Positions 58,340-60,000 of a stretch of 60,000 nt of DNA are shown in pieces (the first letter of the stretch is position 1; each line of letters begins with the position of its first letter). Source of the stretch: Polytrichum commune (Eukaryota; Streptophyta; Polytrichopsida; Polytrichales; Polytrichaceae); contig OX485803.1 of NCBI GenBank assembly GCA_950295325.1, forward strand, positions 42,611,554-42,671,553, written 5' to 3'. The position numbers and the translations under genes are program-made. A model generated the notes under the pieces. That model ran no database searches. It was given only the letters and a program-made list of their open reading frames with translations, and was not told the DNA's origin.

Positions 58340-60000
58340 GTACATAATGTAAGGATATGGTCCAATGGTCCTATAGGGCACCCTCACTAAAAGCCCATAC
58401 ACTCCCCATACAGAAAACAATCGATGGTCATCCATCTGCTATCTTTAGTCCTCAAAAAGGAAATTGGCACCAAATAGTAATAAAAAACACAAGCATGTGA
58501 TGAACCTTGAGCTCTGAACCACACTAATGATTCTCCTATCTGCTCTGATGCATTATTTGTATCCTACACAACTGAAGCCTCTCAACAGTCAATACTTCAG
58601 TTCCTTGCATTTGTCAACATGTACCGACTCAATTCCAAAATCTATGAGATTGTGTTGTCCAACCATGCATCTCATAGATACAAGGTAAACACTGCATCCC
58701 CATAAAAAGTTGGCTAAAGCAACGGATAAGAATGGTCCCACTAAGCAAGAGTAAGAATTGTCAACCCCTTTCTACACCAGGCCAGGCAAAGGCTTATACA
58801 AAATGCTATACACATTTGCCTACAACCCAGCTCCTTGTCAATTCTCCCTCCTTGTTGCATAGGATCACATTCAGGAGGTAATTTTTTAACATAAACAAAA
58901 AAAACAACTGCTTGCAATACAAACCTTCTGCAGAAGAACAAGAATTTGTATCCATGCGCACACGAACATATGGCTTGTTCCATGTTTAAGCTTACATAAC
59001 CTATCACACAACCCAGACCTGCTTTGTAATCAATATATTGTAGTGTGTGTCCTCCATAACACACAAATGTAATGGTTTGTAGCTCCCAGCCTCTGATCAT
59101 ATTCCAACCTTGTTTCAGAGTGAAACAAGCATCTACTTTGGTCTATTTCATTAAAAGTGCCACATGCATGATTTACATCTTCAAACCCTCCACTTTCCAC
59201 CAACCAAACTGCCAAATTGCCAAACATCCATAGAGGTATATTTGCATGGGCATTTGCGCAATGTTTATAGAAGACACAAAGATACGGATGACAACAAGGG
59301 ACTACGAAGTCGGTCACAGAAACTTGGATAACATACAAATTTCATATGCCCAACTCACAGGGAGATTTCTAGAGGTTACATTTCCGCAGATGCTTCATTA
59401 GTGTACACAGCAGCTCTCTACATAATGGCATGCTTGAAGCCATCAGGAACCTACTTGCTTTCCCAGTACCAGATGCTTTATTAAGTTAGATTTTCTAAAA
59501 GATGGGGACAGCAAACAACAAAAATTTGAACCCCTACAGAGTAATCATTTTCTCTCACCACTCTCCCATTTGCATCATGGGTAAACTATAAAAAGTGAAC
59601 CTGCAGCTAGATGTTAGTCGTAAACAACCCTCTACTCTCACCACCTATTTTGACTTGATTATTGCAACCTAATCCCTCCCAGATTCTTTCTTCCGCACCT
59701 AACTTGGACCCCGGAGCACTCCCAACATTGGATGTCATAAACCCCATGTCATTGTTTCCAATTACCTACCTGGTTTCAATTTTAAACAAGGGGTGCCCAA
59801 CACGAGAGTATTAATAGACCTCAACACAAGAGGGGTAACCTTCAGTGGTTTGTTAAGCCTGTGGCTTCTTCCAGTAATGCACAATCCAAACAAGCTACCC
59901 AAAAAGGTAATGTACAGCGGAGCAGCAAGTTGGAAGGGTGCCTTGAAACACTCAACACACAGGCATAAAGCCTAAGATTGGAGTTGAAGAGGGGCTGAAT
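58340..60000. other. No supported gene; possible 3' flank of a gene beyond the window
   Basis: From about 58,700 the base composition becomes more even than in the LINE region. The minus strand contains AATAAAGC near 59480 and long unstructured stretches, which would suit a 3' untranslated region of a gene lying past 60000. The frames 58741-59100, 59030-59338 and 59793-59975 have no motif. Confidence 0.25.

Noticed and set aside
59030-59975. Frames near the window end
   Set aside because: No motif, no splice support, and overlapping phases. They may lie in the 3' untranslated region of a gene outside the window.

Overview
The window looks like nuclear DNA of a land plant. It is AT-rich, genes are sparse and split by GT-AG introns, and most of the sequence between genes is decayed transposon DNA. 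I found no bacterial-type operons, CRISPR arrays or ribosome-binding sites. The retention of GT23/FUT8-like genes hints at a non-flowering plant (moss, lycophyte or fern type), but I cannot fix the lineage from this sequence.

Genes. Three multi-exon genes, all on the minus strand, could be rebuilt exon by exon with every splice phase closing. Two are paralogous FUT8-like (GT23) type II Golgi fucosyltransferase-like genes, at 12064-14648 (493 aa) and 27498-29460 (499 aa). They share the same three-exon structure and lie about 13 kb apart. The third is a complete 24-exon VPS18 gene at 35997-48988 (1041 aa), encoding the RING-finger core subunit of the HOPS/CORVET tethering complexes that act in vacuolar and endosomal fusion. 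A fourth possible gene is a 160-aa open frame of unknown function at 3774-4256 (minus), perhaps with a spliced 5' leader. The sequence gives no sign that these genes are functionally linked.

Layout. 1-6.2 kb: small non-autonomous elements and the 160-aa candidate gene. 6.2-12 kb: gene-free AT-rich DNA. 12-14.7 kb: FUT8-like gene 1, whose two introns are both enlarged by internal tandem duplications. 15-27 kb: transposon relics, including a 218-bp MITE whose empty site survives at 54.27 kb, a pogo-type deletion derivative, a MITE with a perfect 10-bp target duplication, and a 5'-truncated Ty3/gypsy retrotransposon whose integrase reading frame runs into a degenerate PHD finger. 27-30 kb: FUT8-like gene 2 with a duplicated 3' tail fragment and an upstream array of about 142-bp repeats. 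30.8-31.9 kb: a 1.1-kb foldback element. 33.9-35.6 kb: a patchwork of SINE-like, hAT-transposase and LRR fragments. 36-49 kb: VPS18, with a 5S rRNA-derived sequence, a GGGTGGGCAT minisatellite and other repeats in its introns. 49-60 kb: relics of a Tc1/mariner transposase and a LINE reverse transcriptase, plus a second hAT MITE nested inside a dispersed repeat.

All assignments come from reading the sequence by eye. Family names rest on motifs, not on database searches.
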